This document shows, in pieces, positions 1 to 9,100 of a stretch of 47,121 bases of DNA; the stretch's first letter is position 1; the number at the start of each line of letters is the position of its first letter. The notes beneath the pieces are model-generated. The model did not search any database. It saw only the letters and a list, made by a program, of their open reading frames with translations, and had not been told where the DNA came from. A program made the translations under genes and the position numbers. The stretch is from an uncultured Lachnospiraceae bacterium. GTDB lineage: Bacteria > Bacillota > Clostridia > Lachnospirales > Lachnospiraceae. Location of the stretch: the NCBI GenBank assembly GCA_945621435.1, contig CALZBR010000017.1, positions 1-47,121 on the forward strand, read 5' to 3'.

Positions 1-49
1 AGCATAGATTTTCAGATTTGATAAAGAATAACCAGATGTTATTGAACTT

Positions 50-241
50 TTGAAACTTATGCTTTGGAATGATTGTAACACAGTAATTACGGTTACGCAA
101 GAACGGGATTTCGTTTATTATGAATTTACTGGCACCGATTTTAGGCGATTAATCAAAGACACCCTCCGCACCCTCCTTTTGTTCAGGCTTCTGAAACCCG
201 CCGGTAAGATAGACATTTACATTAGACAAAATAGAAAATAG
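50..241 (+). CDS. Doubtful 63-residue ORF at the left edge
   Basis: The frame opens at a TTG codon and runs to a TAA just before the hairpin that ends the carAB unit. It would give a basic, leucine-rich 63-residue peptide that I do not recognise. No convincing ribosome binding site precedes it and an in-frame stop lies a few codons upstream. It could be the eroded 3' end of a gene that begins outside the window, or chance. It converges on carB. Coding status is uncertain. Confidence 0.2.
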   Translation: MKLMLWNDCNTVITVTQERDFVYYEFTGTDFRRLIKDTLRTLLLFRLLKPAGKIDIYIRQNRK

Positions 242-278
242 CTTCTCGTACAGTTTAACACAATACGAAAAGCTATTT
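236..278 (-). terminator. Probable intrinsic terminator of carAB
   Basis: A 15-bp inverted repeat with one mismatch (arms at 236-250 and 264-278) lies about 30 bases beyond the carB stop. On the minus strand it is followed by a T-rich stretch (TCTATTTTGTC), as expected for Rho-independent termination. It may also act on the plus strand. Confidence 0.6.
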
Positions 279-306
279 CAAGGCTTTTAGCCATTCTCCC
301 CGGCGA

Positions 307-3300
307 CTACAGCTGTGCGATATCTATGGGTGTCAGCATCTCGTCGCTTTCCTTGCTTTCCAGGCTGCTGACGAGAGCTCTTGCCGTGTCCATGGCTGTG
401 ATGACGTTCACGCCGGTCTCGATGGAGGTACGGCGGATGAGGAAGCCGTCCCTGGTCTTGTCACGGCCCTGGGTGGGGGTATCGATGACAAGGTCGATCC
501 TGTGTCCCAGAATCAGGTCCATGACGGTAGGGGATTCCTGAGATATCTTATTGACCTTTCTCGCCTTGACGCCCGCTTCGTTCAGAGCCGCTGCGGTACT
601 TCTGGTGGCGTAGATGGTATAGCCTAATTTTTCAAACCTGCGTCCGATCTCTATGGCCTCTCCCTTGTCGGCATCCTTCACGGTCATAATCAGATTCCGA
701 TATTTGGGAAGGTTCACTCCGGCTCCCAGGAAAGCCTTGTACAGGGCTTCATGGAAGGTTCTGGCGATACCAAGGCATTCACCGGTGGACTTCATCTCCG
801 GTCCCAGGCTGATTTCCGCTCCTCTGATTTTCTCAAAGGAGAACACCGGCATCTTGATGGCGTAGTATTCTGCCTCGGGCTGGAGTCCGGGCTTGTAGCC
901 CAGCTCCTTTATGGTCTTGCCGATGATGACCTCGGTGGCAAGGTCTACGATGGGAATACCGGTGACCTTGCTGATATAGGGAACGGTACGGGAGGAACGG
1001 GGATTCACCTCGATGACGTATACGTCCTCGCCGATGGCAATGAACTGAATATTAATCAGGCCCTTTACATGCAGCGCCATAGCCAGCCGCCTGGTGTATT
1101 CTGCAATCTTATCCTTGACAATCTTGCCTATGGTATGGGCAGGGTAAACCGAAATACTGTCTCCGGAATGGACACCGGTCCGCTCGATGTGCTCCATGAT
1201 ACCGGGAATCAGAATATCGGTACCGTCACACACGGCGTCAACCTCAATCTCCTTGCCCTGCAGGTATTTGTCCACGAGAATCGGATGGTCCTGGGCAATG
1301 CGGTTGATGATTTCCATGAACTCTTCGATTTCCTGGTCGGAGATGGCAATCTGCATTCCCTGTCCGCCCAGCACATAGGAAGGGCGCACCAGCACGGGAT
1401 AGCCCAGACGGTTTGCCACTGCCTTCGCTTCCTCAGCGGTATATACGGTTCCGCCGGCTGCGCGGGGAATCTGTGTCTCCTCCAGAATCTTGTCGAAGAG
1501 CTCTCTGTCTTCTGCCGCATCCACGTCCTCTGCCTTTGTCCCAAGAATGGGAACTCCCATCTTCATCAGACTTTCCGTCAGCTTGATGGCAGTCTGCCCG
1601 CCGAACTGTACCACGGCTCCGTCGGGATGCTCAATATTGACGATGGACTCCACATCTTCCGGAGTTAAGGGCTCAAAATACAGCTTGTCCGCTATGTCAA
1701 AGTCCGTACTTACGGTTTCCGGGTTATTGTTGATGATAATGGTCTCATAGCCTGCCTTGGAGAAGGCCCAGGTGGCATGTACGGAACAGTAGTCGAATTC
1801 GATTCCCTGTCCGATACGGATAGGACCGGAGCCCAGTACCAGTACCTTCTTTCGTTTTTCTCCGGCGCCGCAGCCTGTCTCACCATATGCGGCCTCGCCG
1901 CAGCCTGCCCCGCAGTCTCCGGCGAGATTGTCCACCGCCTCATTCTCTCCGCCGAAGACGGAATAATAATACGGTGTGGATGCCGCAAATTCCGCAGCGC
2001 AGGTATCCACCATCTTATAGACAGCGGTAATGCCGTTGTCGTATCTCAACTTCTTGATCTCAGCCTCAGTCTTGCCGGTTAACCTCGCAATGACATTGTC
2101 CGGGAATTCAATTCTCTTTGCTTCCTTCAGAAGCTCCGGTGTCAGTTCCTGGGTTTTTAACGCCTCTTCCATCTCTACCAGGATTGCCAATTTGTCAATA
2201 AACCAGATATCTATCTGTGTCAGGTCATGAATATCCTCATAGCTGATGCCTTTTCTCAAAGCCTCTGCGATGACCCAGATTCTCTGGTCATCCACGATTT
2301 TCAGGCGTTCCCGGAGCTCCTCCGGGCTGAGTGCACTGAAATCATAGCTCATGAGGCTGTCCACATGCTGTTCCAGGGAACGGATAGCCTTCATCAGGGC
2401 ACCCTCGAAGTTGTGACAGATACTCATGACTTCACCGGTAGCCTTCATCTGGGTAGTCAGAGTTCTCTTCGCCGTCAGGAATTTGTCGAAGGGTAGTCTG
2501 GGTATCTTTACCACACAGTAGTCCAGCGTCGGTTCAAAGGAGGCATAGGTCTTGCCGGTGATGGCATTCCTGATCTCATCCAGGCGGTAGCCCAGGGCAA
2601 TCTTCGCCGCCACCTTGGCAATGGGATATCCCGTTGCCTTACTTGCCAGGGCTGAAGAACGGCTCACTCTGGGGTTTACCTCAATGACGCAGTATTCAAA
2701 GCTGGTGGGATGCAGGGCAAACTGTACGTTACAGCCACCGGTAATCTGCAGCTCATCGATGATCTTCAGAGCCGAGGTACGAAGCATCTGGTACTCCTTG
2801 TCACTCAGTGTCTGGGAAGGCGCAACGACGATACTGTCACCGGTATGAACACCTACGGGATCGATATTTTCCATATTACAAACAGTGATACAGTTGCCCG
2901 CACTGTCCCGCATCACCTCGTATTCGATTTCCTTCCAGCCGGCGATACAGCGCTCTACCAGCACCTGTCCCACACGGGAAAGGCGCAGACCGTTTTCCAG
3001 GATTTCCTCCAGTTCTATCTGATTGTGCGCAATTCCGCCGCCGGAACCGCCCAGGGTATAAGCCGGGCGCAGTACCACGGGATAGCCAATGGTATTGGTA
3101 AAATCAATTCCGTCCTGCACATTCTCAACAACCTTAGATGCGGCGCAGGGCTCTCCGATGCGCTCCATCAGATCCTTGAACTCCTGGCGTCCTTCCGCAT
3201 TTCTGATGGTGGCCGCAGTGGTGCCAAGCAGCTTCACGCCGTGAGCCGCCAGAAATCCGGACTCCTCCAGCTCCATACCCAGATTCAGTCCGGCCTGTCC

Positions 3301-3573
3301 TCCCAGAGTAGGAAGAATACTGTCCGGCTGTTCCTTTAAAATAATCTTTTCCAGGACCTTCACTGTCAGAGGCTCGATATATACCTTATCCGCAATGTTT
3401 TTGTCCGTCATGATGGTAGCAGGGTTAGAGTTCACAAGGATAACCTCCACGCCCTCCTCCTTCAGGGAACGGCAGGCCTGGGTACCTGCATAGTCAAATT
3501 CTGCCGCCTGTCCGATGACGATGGGACCGGAACCGATTACCATTACTTTTTTGATATTGGGATTCTTGGGCAT
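307..3573 (-). CDS. carB: Carbamoyl-phosphate synthase large subunit
   Basis: This is the 1088-residue synthetase subunit, which makes carbamoyl phosphate from bicarbonate, ATP and ammonia supplied by CarA, feeding pyrimidine and arginine synthesis. Both ATP-grasp halves are visible: the first opens with GSGPIVIGQAAEFDY and the second with GSGPIRIGQGIEFDY. A C-terminal MGS-like allosteric domain follows. I chose the ATG at 3573 because AAAGGAGG sits 8 bases upstream inside the end of carA, and the carA stop is one base before it (TAA-G-ATG), indicating translational coupling. A longer frame to 3597 would overlap carA with no better site. Odd: a Cys/Gly/Ala-rich insert of about 26 residues (near residues 545-572) lies exactly between the two halves. 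Confidence 0.97.
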   Translation of the reverse strand: MPKNPNIKKVMVIGSGPIVIGQAAEFDYAGTQACRSLKEEGVEVILVNSNPATIMTDKNIADKVYIEPLTVKVLEKIILKEQPDSILPTLGGQAGLNLGMELEESGFLAAHGVKLLGTTAATIRNAEGRQEFKDLMERIGEPCAASKVVENVQDGIDFTNTIGYPVVLRPAYTLGGSGGGIAHNQIELEEILENGLRLSRVGQVLVERCIAGWKEIEYEVMRDSAGNCITVCNMENIDPVGVHTGDSIVVAPSQTLSDKEYQMLRTSALKIIDELQITGGCNVQFALHPTSFEYCVIEVNPRVSRSSALASKATGYPIAKVAAKIALGYRLDEIRNAITGKTYASFEPTLDYCVVKIPRLPFDKFLTAKRTLTTQMKATGEVMSICHNFEGALMKAIRSLEQHVDSLMSYDFSALSPEELRERLKIVDDQRIWVIAEALRKGISYEDIHDLTQIDIWFIDKLAILVEMEEALKTQELTPELLKEAKRIEFPDNVIARLTGKTEAEIKKLRYDNGITAVYKMVDTCAAEFAASTPYYYSVFGGENEAVDNLAGDCGAGCGEAAYGETGCGAGEKRKKVLVLGSGPIRIGQGIEFDYCSVHATWAFSKAGYETIIINNNPETVSTDFDIADKLYFEPLTPEDVESIVNIEHPDGAVVQFGGQTAIKLTESLMKMGVPILGTKAEDVDAAEDRELFDKILEETQIPRAAGGTVYTAEEAKAVANRLGYPVLVRPSYVLGGQGMQIAISDQEIEEFMEIINRIAQDHPILVDKYLQGKEIEVDAVCDGTDILIPGIMEHIERTGVHSGDSISVYPAHTIGKIVKDKIAEYTRRLAMALHVKGLINIQFIAIGEDVYVIEVNPRSSRTVPYISKVTGIPIVDLATEVIIGKTIKELGYKPGLQPEAEYYAIKMPVFSFEKIRGAEISLGPEMKSTGECLGIARTFHEALYKAFLGAGVNLPKYRNLIMTVKDADKGEAIEIGRRFEKLGYTIYATRSTAAALNEAGVKARKVNKISQESPTVMDLILGHRIDLVIDTPTQGRDKTRDGFLIRRTSIETGVNVITAMDTARALVSSLESKESDEMLTPIDIAQL

Positions 3574-3574
3574 C

Positions 3575-4780
3575 TTACTGTACCTCCTTTTGTGCATTGG
3601 GACGACGCATCATCTCGATGAATCTGTCAAAGAGATAGCCGGAATCCTGTGGACCCGGGCAGCACTCGGGATGATACTGAACGGTAAAAATGTTCTTGCC
3701 CGTGTAGGACAGTCCCTCATTGGTTCCGTCATTAACATTGATAAAGGCAGGTACAGCCACCTTGGGATCCAGCTTATCCGTATCTACCACATAGCCGTGA
3801 TTCTGGGAGGAGATGTAGACTCTTCCTGTGGCAAGATCCTTGACGGGATGATTACCGCCTCTGTGACCGTATTTCATCTTGTGGGTATCACAGCCTGTGG
3901 CAAGAGCCATGAGCTGATGTCCCAGACAGATTGCAAAAATAGGAATCTCTGTGTCATAAAGCTTCTTGATCTCCTGAATGATGGAGGCACATTCCTTGGG
4001 ATCTCCGGGACCATTGGAAAGCATGATGCCGTCGGGCTGCATGGCAAGAACCTCTTCCGCGGGGGTCAGAGCAGGGAATACTGTGACCTCACAGCCTCTC
4101 TCCGCCAGGGAATGAGCGATGTTTTTCTTCGCTCCGAAATCCATCAGCGCTACCTTGAGACCTGCTCCGTTCAGCTCCCTGACCAGAGTCGGTCTGGGCT
4201 CTCTGATTCCCTTCTCATAGTCTTCCCTGTGGAACACTGCCGCACCGGAAAGAGGACCGTTCTGCGCAAGGTCTGTGGTGGGGGGAACCACATATTTTTC
4301 CTTACAGCTGACCTTTTCCACCACCTTGCCCGTGGTGTAATCCTTGAGCTTAGGCAGTATCTCCTCCAACGAATAGGCTTCGTTGGTGGTAATCATGCCG
4401 TTCATGGTGCCCTTTTCTCTGAGTATTTTGGTCAGGGCTCTGGTATCGATACCGGCAATACCGGGGACATTATTTTCCTCCAGAAACTGTTGTATCGTAC
4501 AGTCATTTCGGAAATTGCTGGGGATTCGTGACAATTCTCTGACAATAAAGCCGTCCGGCCAGGGCTGCAGGGACTCCATATCTTCCTTGCAGATACCGTA
4601 ATTACCGATCAGAGGGTATGTCATGCAGACTGCCTGTCCCGCGTATGAGGGGTCAGTCAGCACCTCCAGGTATCCGGCCATGGACGTGTTAAAAACAATT
4701 TCACTGATTACTTCCCTGTCGGCACCAATGTGAATTCCCTCAAACACAGTGCCGTCTTCCAGAATTAAAAAAGCTTTCAT
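3575..4780 (-). CDS. carA: Carbamoyl-phosphate synthase small (glutaminase) subunit
   Basis: The 401-residue glutaminase subunit hydrolyses glutamine and channels ammonia to CarB. The N-terminal CarA domain (FEGIHIGADREV... NTSMAGYLEVLTDPSY) is followed by a class I amidotransferase domain with nucleophile Cys285 (FAICLGHQ) and His370/Glu372 (VQYHPEC). A linker around residues 160-195 is somewhat longer than in the E. coli enzyme. The ATG has a strong AGGAGG site seven bases upstream. It is the first gene of a two-gene operon with carB. Confidence 0.97.
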   Translation of the reverse strand: MKAFLILEDGTVFEGIHIGADREVISEIVFNTSMAGYLEVLTDPSYAGQAVCMTYPLIGNYGICKEDMESLQPWPDGFIVRELSRIPSNFRNDCTIQQFLEENNVPGIAGIDTRALTKILREKGTMNGMITTNEAYSLEEILPKLKDYTTGKVVEKVSCKEKYVVPPTTDLAQNGPLSGAAVFHREDYEKGIREPRPTLVRELNGAGLKVALMDFGAKKNIAHSLAERGCEVTVFPALTPAEEVLAMQPDGIMLSNGPGDPKECASIIQEIKKLYDTEIPIFAICLGHQLMALATGCDTHKMKYGHRGGNHPVKDLATGRVYISSQNHGYVVDTDKLDPKVAVPAFINVNDGTNEGLSYTGKNIFTVQYHPECCPGPQDSGYLFDRFIEMMRRPNAQKEVQ

Positions 4781-4819
4781 TATGTCCTCCTGTATCGCCT
4801 TATTTTCACTTTTCGACGT

Positions 4820-4848
4820 ATTATATCATACATGGAAATAGCGAGCAA
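4820..4848 (-). promoter_or_regulatory. Sigma-A type promoter for carAB
   Basis: Read on the minus strand, TTGCTC (4843-4848) and a perfect TATAAT (4820-4825) are separated by exactly 17 bases. This predicts a start near 4812 and a leader of about 30 bases before carA. That leaves no room for a long attenuator or riboswitch. Confidence 0.65.
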
Positions 4849-4863
4849 TAATTTGCCCGCTAT
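4838..4863. repeat. Imperfect palindrome overlapping the carA -35 box
   Basis: Arms ATAGCGAGCAA and TTGCCCGCTAT (11 bp, one G-T wobble on the minus-strand RNA) flank a 4-base loop. The element lies just past the stop of the upstream EAL-HDOD gene and covers the carA -35 hexamer. It could be a weak terminator for the upstream gene, since there is no clear T-run, or an operator for carA. Confidence 0.45.
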
Positions 4864-4883
4864 AATTTATAACTAATTTTCGT

Positions 4884-6101
4884 CTATAATAGTTTTTTAT
4901 ACCATACTAACGCATTGAGATATGCGTTGTTGACAGCCTCTGTGCTGATCTCTCTTAAGAGAAGCTGTCTGGAGACATCCTGCCAGTCCGCCTTCTCGTA
5001 TTTGAGGATAAGTTCGTACACGGGAGACAGTTTGCCCTGTCCCTGAACCAGTGCTTCCTTGATGTCCTCTGTGACCTTGACCATGCCAAGGGCTTCCTTC
5101 ATGGGCTTTTCCATGATGACATCCAATACAGAGAACAGTCCCATCAGGAACAGCTCCTCTGTTCTGCCCTGAAGTCCGAAGGCACCTGCAAGCTCCTCTG
5201 CCAGCTTGGCGCGAAGAAGTGAAAGTCTCGTAATCTCTCCGGGTCTGTCGGCGCAGAGCTCATTTACAACGGCAGTGTTAATCCATTTTTTCAATTCCTT
5301 CTGTCCCAGCATTGCTGCCGCATGGCGGATACTGCTGATACCGCCGTTGATGGTCATGGTATTTACCATTCTCAGTAAAGAAATGGTCAGTGCAGGATCC
5401 CTTCCGATGATATCAGCCGCTTCGGAAAGCTCAAAGTTGTCGTCATTGACCAGATTCAATAATTGAATGTAATTCACCTTCAGGGGCGAGACCTCGTGAT
5501 CCCCCTTGGTAACGGGAACCCGATAGAAATCCCCCTCGTACAGTTCACAGGTTGCAATCTGCTTCAGTTCCTCGAAGGTCTCCTGATTATCGATGCCGCC
5601 GGCACAAAGTCTGATGTGCGGGTACAGCTTTTTGAAATAAATACCGGCTTTGTCCACAGCCACCTTCTTGTGATTCAGGAACACGTAATCTGCCAGCTTG
5701 AAAATCTCGCGCCAGTTCTCAAAATCAGATACCGCCAGCTTTCTCAACGCCAGCTTGTAGCCCTTCTCTTTCAGCTCAGCCAGCCGGTTAATATACATCT
5801 CCACCGGGGGTATGGTATTGTCAATCAGAAATACGATTCTATCATGAGGAGCACTGCACTGGGCTTCCACATCGGTAAATACGGAAATGCTGCTGACGGG
5901 AACGAAGATTTCCTTGTCCTCGGACAAGGTCTCAATTCCCATTTTTTCAATCAGTTCAAGCCCCTCAATCATTGTGGCACCGTCATTTTGTCCGGTTCCC
6001 AGCATCATGGGGTTCAGAAAAAAGTTATCTTTCTGGGAAAATATCGAATAAGCCCGCACAGCCATATTTTCATCAAAAAGCGGAACCAAAGCCATCAACA
6101 T
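4884..6101 (-). CDS. Degenerate EAL-like / HDOD signalling protein (YuxH type)
   Basis: The 405-residue protein has an N-terminal half (about 1-200) with the fold pattern of an EAL domain and a C-terminal HDOD domain (about 205-400; YIQLLNLVN, ISLLRMVNT and AAAMLGQKELKKW are typical). In place of the ExL catalytic motif it has YSIF, so c-di-GMP hydrolysis is unlikely and a scaffold or sensor role is more probable. The ATG at 6101 has AAAGG upstream; a second in-frame ATG lies two codons later. It sits 56 bases after purL and before carA, but nothing ties it to nucleotide synthesis. Family assignment is fairly sure; role is unknown. Confidence 0.8.
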   Translation of the reverse strand: MLMALVPLFDENMAVRAYSIFSQKDNFFLNPMMLGTGQNDGATMIEGLELIEKMGIETLSEDKEIFVPVSSISVFTDVEAQCSAPHDRIVFLIDNTIPPVEMYINRLAELKEKGYKLALRKLAVSDFENWREIFKLADYVFLNHKKVAVDKAGIYFKKLYPHIRLCAGGIDNQETFEELKQIATCELYEGDFYRVPVTKGDHEVSPLKVNYIQLLNLVNDDNFELSEAADIIGRDPALTISLLRMVNTMTINGGISSIRHAAAMLGQKELKKWINTAVVNELCADRPGEITRLSLLRAKLAEELAGAFGLQGRTEELFLMGLFSVLDVIMEKPMKEALGMVKVTEDIKEALVQGQGKLSPVYELILKYEKADWQDVSRQLLLREISTEAVNNAYLNALVWYKKLL

Positions 6102-6157
6102 TTCCGTTTACCTTTACGGCTCAACTGCTGCCGTCCTTTCTCTTGTTTCATCTCAAC

Positions 6158-9100
6158 TTACCTGAAATATTCCACGCCGGACTCAAAGATCCTGATGTCC
6201 TGCTCTCCATAGATATTCATAGCCACCGCTGCATCTCTTCTCTCGGAATGTGCCATCTTACCGAGGATACGTCCGTCGGGAGAGGTGATACCCTCGATGG
6301 AACAATATGACCCGTTGATATTGTACTCTTCATCCATAGACACGTTGCCGTCCTGATCGGAGTACTGAGTCGCTACCTGACCGTTCTCGAAGAGCCTGTC
6401 AAGCCACTCCTTAGGTGCTACGAAGCGTCCCTCACCGTGGGATGCAGGGTTACAGTATACAGCGCCTGCCTTGGCCCCTCTCAGCCAGGGAGACTTGTTG
6501 GAAACCACCTTGGTATATACCATCTTGGAGATGTGACGATTGATGGTATTGAAGGTCAGGGTAGGGGAATCTGCCTTCTGTCCGACGATTTCGCCGTAAG
6601 GAACCAGTCCCAGCTTGATCAGCGCCTGGAAACCGTTACAGATACCCAGTGCCAGACCGTCTCTCTCATTTAACAGCTTCATAACCGCTTCCTTCAGCTT
6701 AGCATTCTGGAAGGCGGTTGCAAAGAATTTTGCGCTTCCGTCGGGTTCGTCACCGGCAGAGAAGCCGCCGGGGAACATGATAATTTGTGCCTGTGCAATG
6801 GACTTTTCGAATTCCTCAACGGACTCTCTGATATCCTGAGCACTCAGATTGCGGAACACCTTGGTGACAACGTTTGCGCCGGCTCTCTCAAAGGCCTTGG
6901 TGCTGTCGTACTCACAGTTGGTGCCGGGGAATACGGGAATAAATACAGTAGGCTTTGCCACCTTATTCCTGCAGACATAAACCTTGTCCGTTGTGTATAC
7001 AGGGCTCTCCACGGGAGTGGTCTCCTTCACAGCCTTGGTGGGGAATACCTTCTCCAGTCTGGAGGTCCATGCCTTCAGTGCCTCCTCCAGAGTCAGCTTC
7101 ACATCGCCGTAAGTCAGCGCTTCCTGCTCCGTCACGGTACCGATAAGGGTATACTCCATTTCCTTGTCCTTTAAAAGCTGCAGGCCGTCTGCGGAAAGCT
7201 CAACCAGGAGGTCACCCAGACCGTTGCCAAAGAGCTCTTCAACGGAAAGGTTGCCGTCCACGGCCACACCCAGCTTGTTACCGAAGGCCATCTTGGCTAC
7301 GGCGGCAGCCACACCCTTGGCATCCAATGCATATGCGGAAGCAACCGCGCCCTCGAGAATCAGCTCGTGAATCTTGCTGTAGAGTTCTGCCACTGCATCA
7401 TACATAGGTATATCAAAATCGTCTTTTTCAATCTTGAAGCGTACCAGCACATTGCCTGCCTTTTTGAGTTCGGGTGTAACGATATCGCCGGATTTGGCGA
7501 TATCCACTGCGAAGGATACCAGGGTAGGCGGTACATCAATCTGATTGAAGGTACCGGACATACTGTCCTTTCCTCCGATGGAAGGAAGCCCGAAGCCGAT
7601 CTGTGCATCGTAGGCACCAAGCAGTGCTGCAAAAGGCTGGCTCCAGCGCTCAGGGTCGGAGGTCATTCTTCTGAAATACTCCTGGAAGGTGAAACGGATC
7701 TTGGATGCGTCACCACCGGAGGCTACAATCTTCGCCATGGACTCTACTACTGCGTAGATGGCACCGTGGTAAGGGCTCCAGGAAGAAAGATAAGGATCGA
7801 AGCCATAGCTCATCATGGTGACGGTATCTGTTTTACCCTTCAGCACGGGAAGCTTGGCAACCATGGTCTGAGTCTCGGTCAGCTGATGTTTTCCACCATA
7901 AGGCATCAGTACGCTGCCTGCGCCGATGGAGGCGTCGAACATTTCCACAAGTCCCTTCTGGGAACATACATTCAAATCATTTAACAGGGTAAGCCAGGCA
8001 TCCCTGATGTCACCCTTCTCAAGCTTTTCACCCACTGCGGGAACTGCCCATTTTTCAAAGTAGTTGTCCTTTTCCTCGGGAATATCTACCTTGACCCTGG
8101 TCTCCTGATGAGCGCCATTGGTATCCAGAAAGGCTCTCTTCAGGTCGACTATCTTGTTGCCTCTCCACTTCAGAACCAGTCTGGGCTCTTCCGTCACAAC
8201 TGCTACGGGAACGGCTTCCAGGTTCTCCTCTGCGGAATACTTAAGAAACTTCTCCACATCATCGGGAGCAACCACTACCGCCATTCTCTCCTGGGACTCG
8301 GAAATGGCAAGCTCTGTGCCGTCCAGTCCGGCGTACTTCTTGGGCACCTTGTCCAGGTCAACGGTCAGACCGTCTGCCAGCTCACCGATGGCAACGGATA
8401 CGCCGCCTGCACCGAAGTCGTTACACTTCTTGATGATACGGCTGACTTCTTCCCGTCTGAACAGTCTCTGAATCTTTCTCTCGGTAGGCGCATTACCCTT
8501 CTGTACCTCTGCACCGCAGGTCTCGATGGACTGCTCGGTATGTACCTTGGAGGAACCGGTGGCACCGCCGCAGCCGTCACGTCCGGTACGTCCGCCCAGC
8601 AGGATAATGATATCTCCGGGATCGGAGGTCTCACGGATTACATTGCGTCTGGGAGCAGCACCCATAACGGCACCGATCTCCATTCTCTTGGCAACATAAT
8701 CGGGATGATAAATCTCTTTTACAAAGCCTGTGGCAAGACCGATCTGGTTGCCATAGGAGGAATATCCGCTTGCAGCGCCTCTCACCAGCTTCTTCTGGGA
8801 AAGCTTGCCCTTCAAGGTCTCTGATACGGGTACGGTAGGATCCGCAGCGCCGGTTACACGCATAGCCTGATATACATAGCCTCTTCCCGACAGGGGATCG
8901 CGGATGGCACCACCCAGGCAGGTAGCAGCTCCACCAAAAGGCTCAATCTCCGTGGGATGATTGTGAGTCTCATTCTTGAAGAATACCAGCCACTCCTCCG
9001 TCTCCCTATGATCGCCGTAATCCATCTCCACGGGAACCACAACGGAGCAGGCGTTAATCTCATCGGACTCCTCCATATCAGCCAGCTTGCCGTCAGCCTT

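Noticed and set aside
751..1668. Long plus-strand open frame of 305 codons inside carB
   Set aside because: It is antisense to the conserved core of carB, has no ribosome site, and its product has no recognisable family pattern; high-GC codon bias of carB keeps the opposite frame open.
3515..4531. Long plus-strand open frame of 338 codons over carA
   Set aside because: It is antisense to the whole amidotransferase region of carA, whose catalytic residues are intact; a shadow frame.
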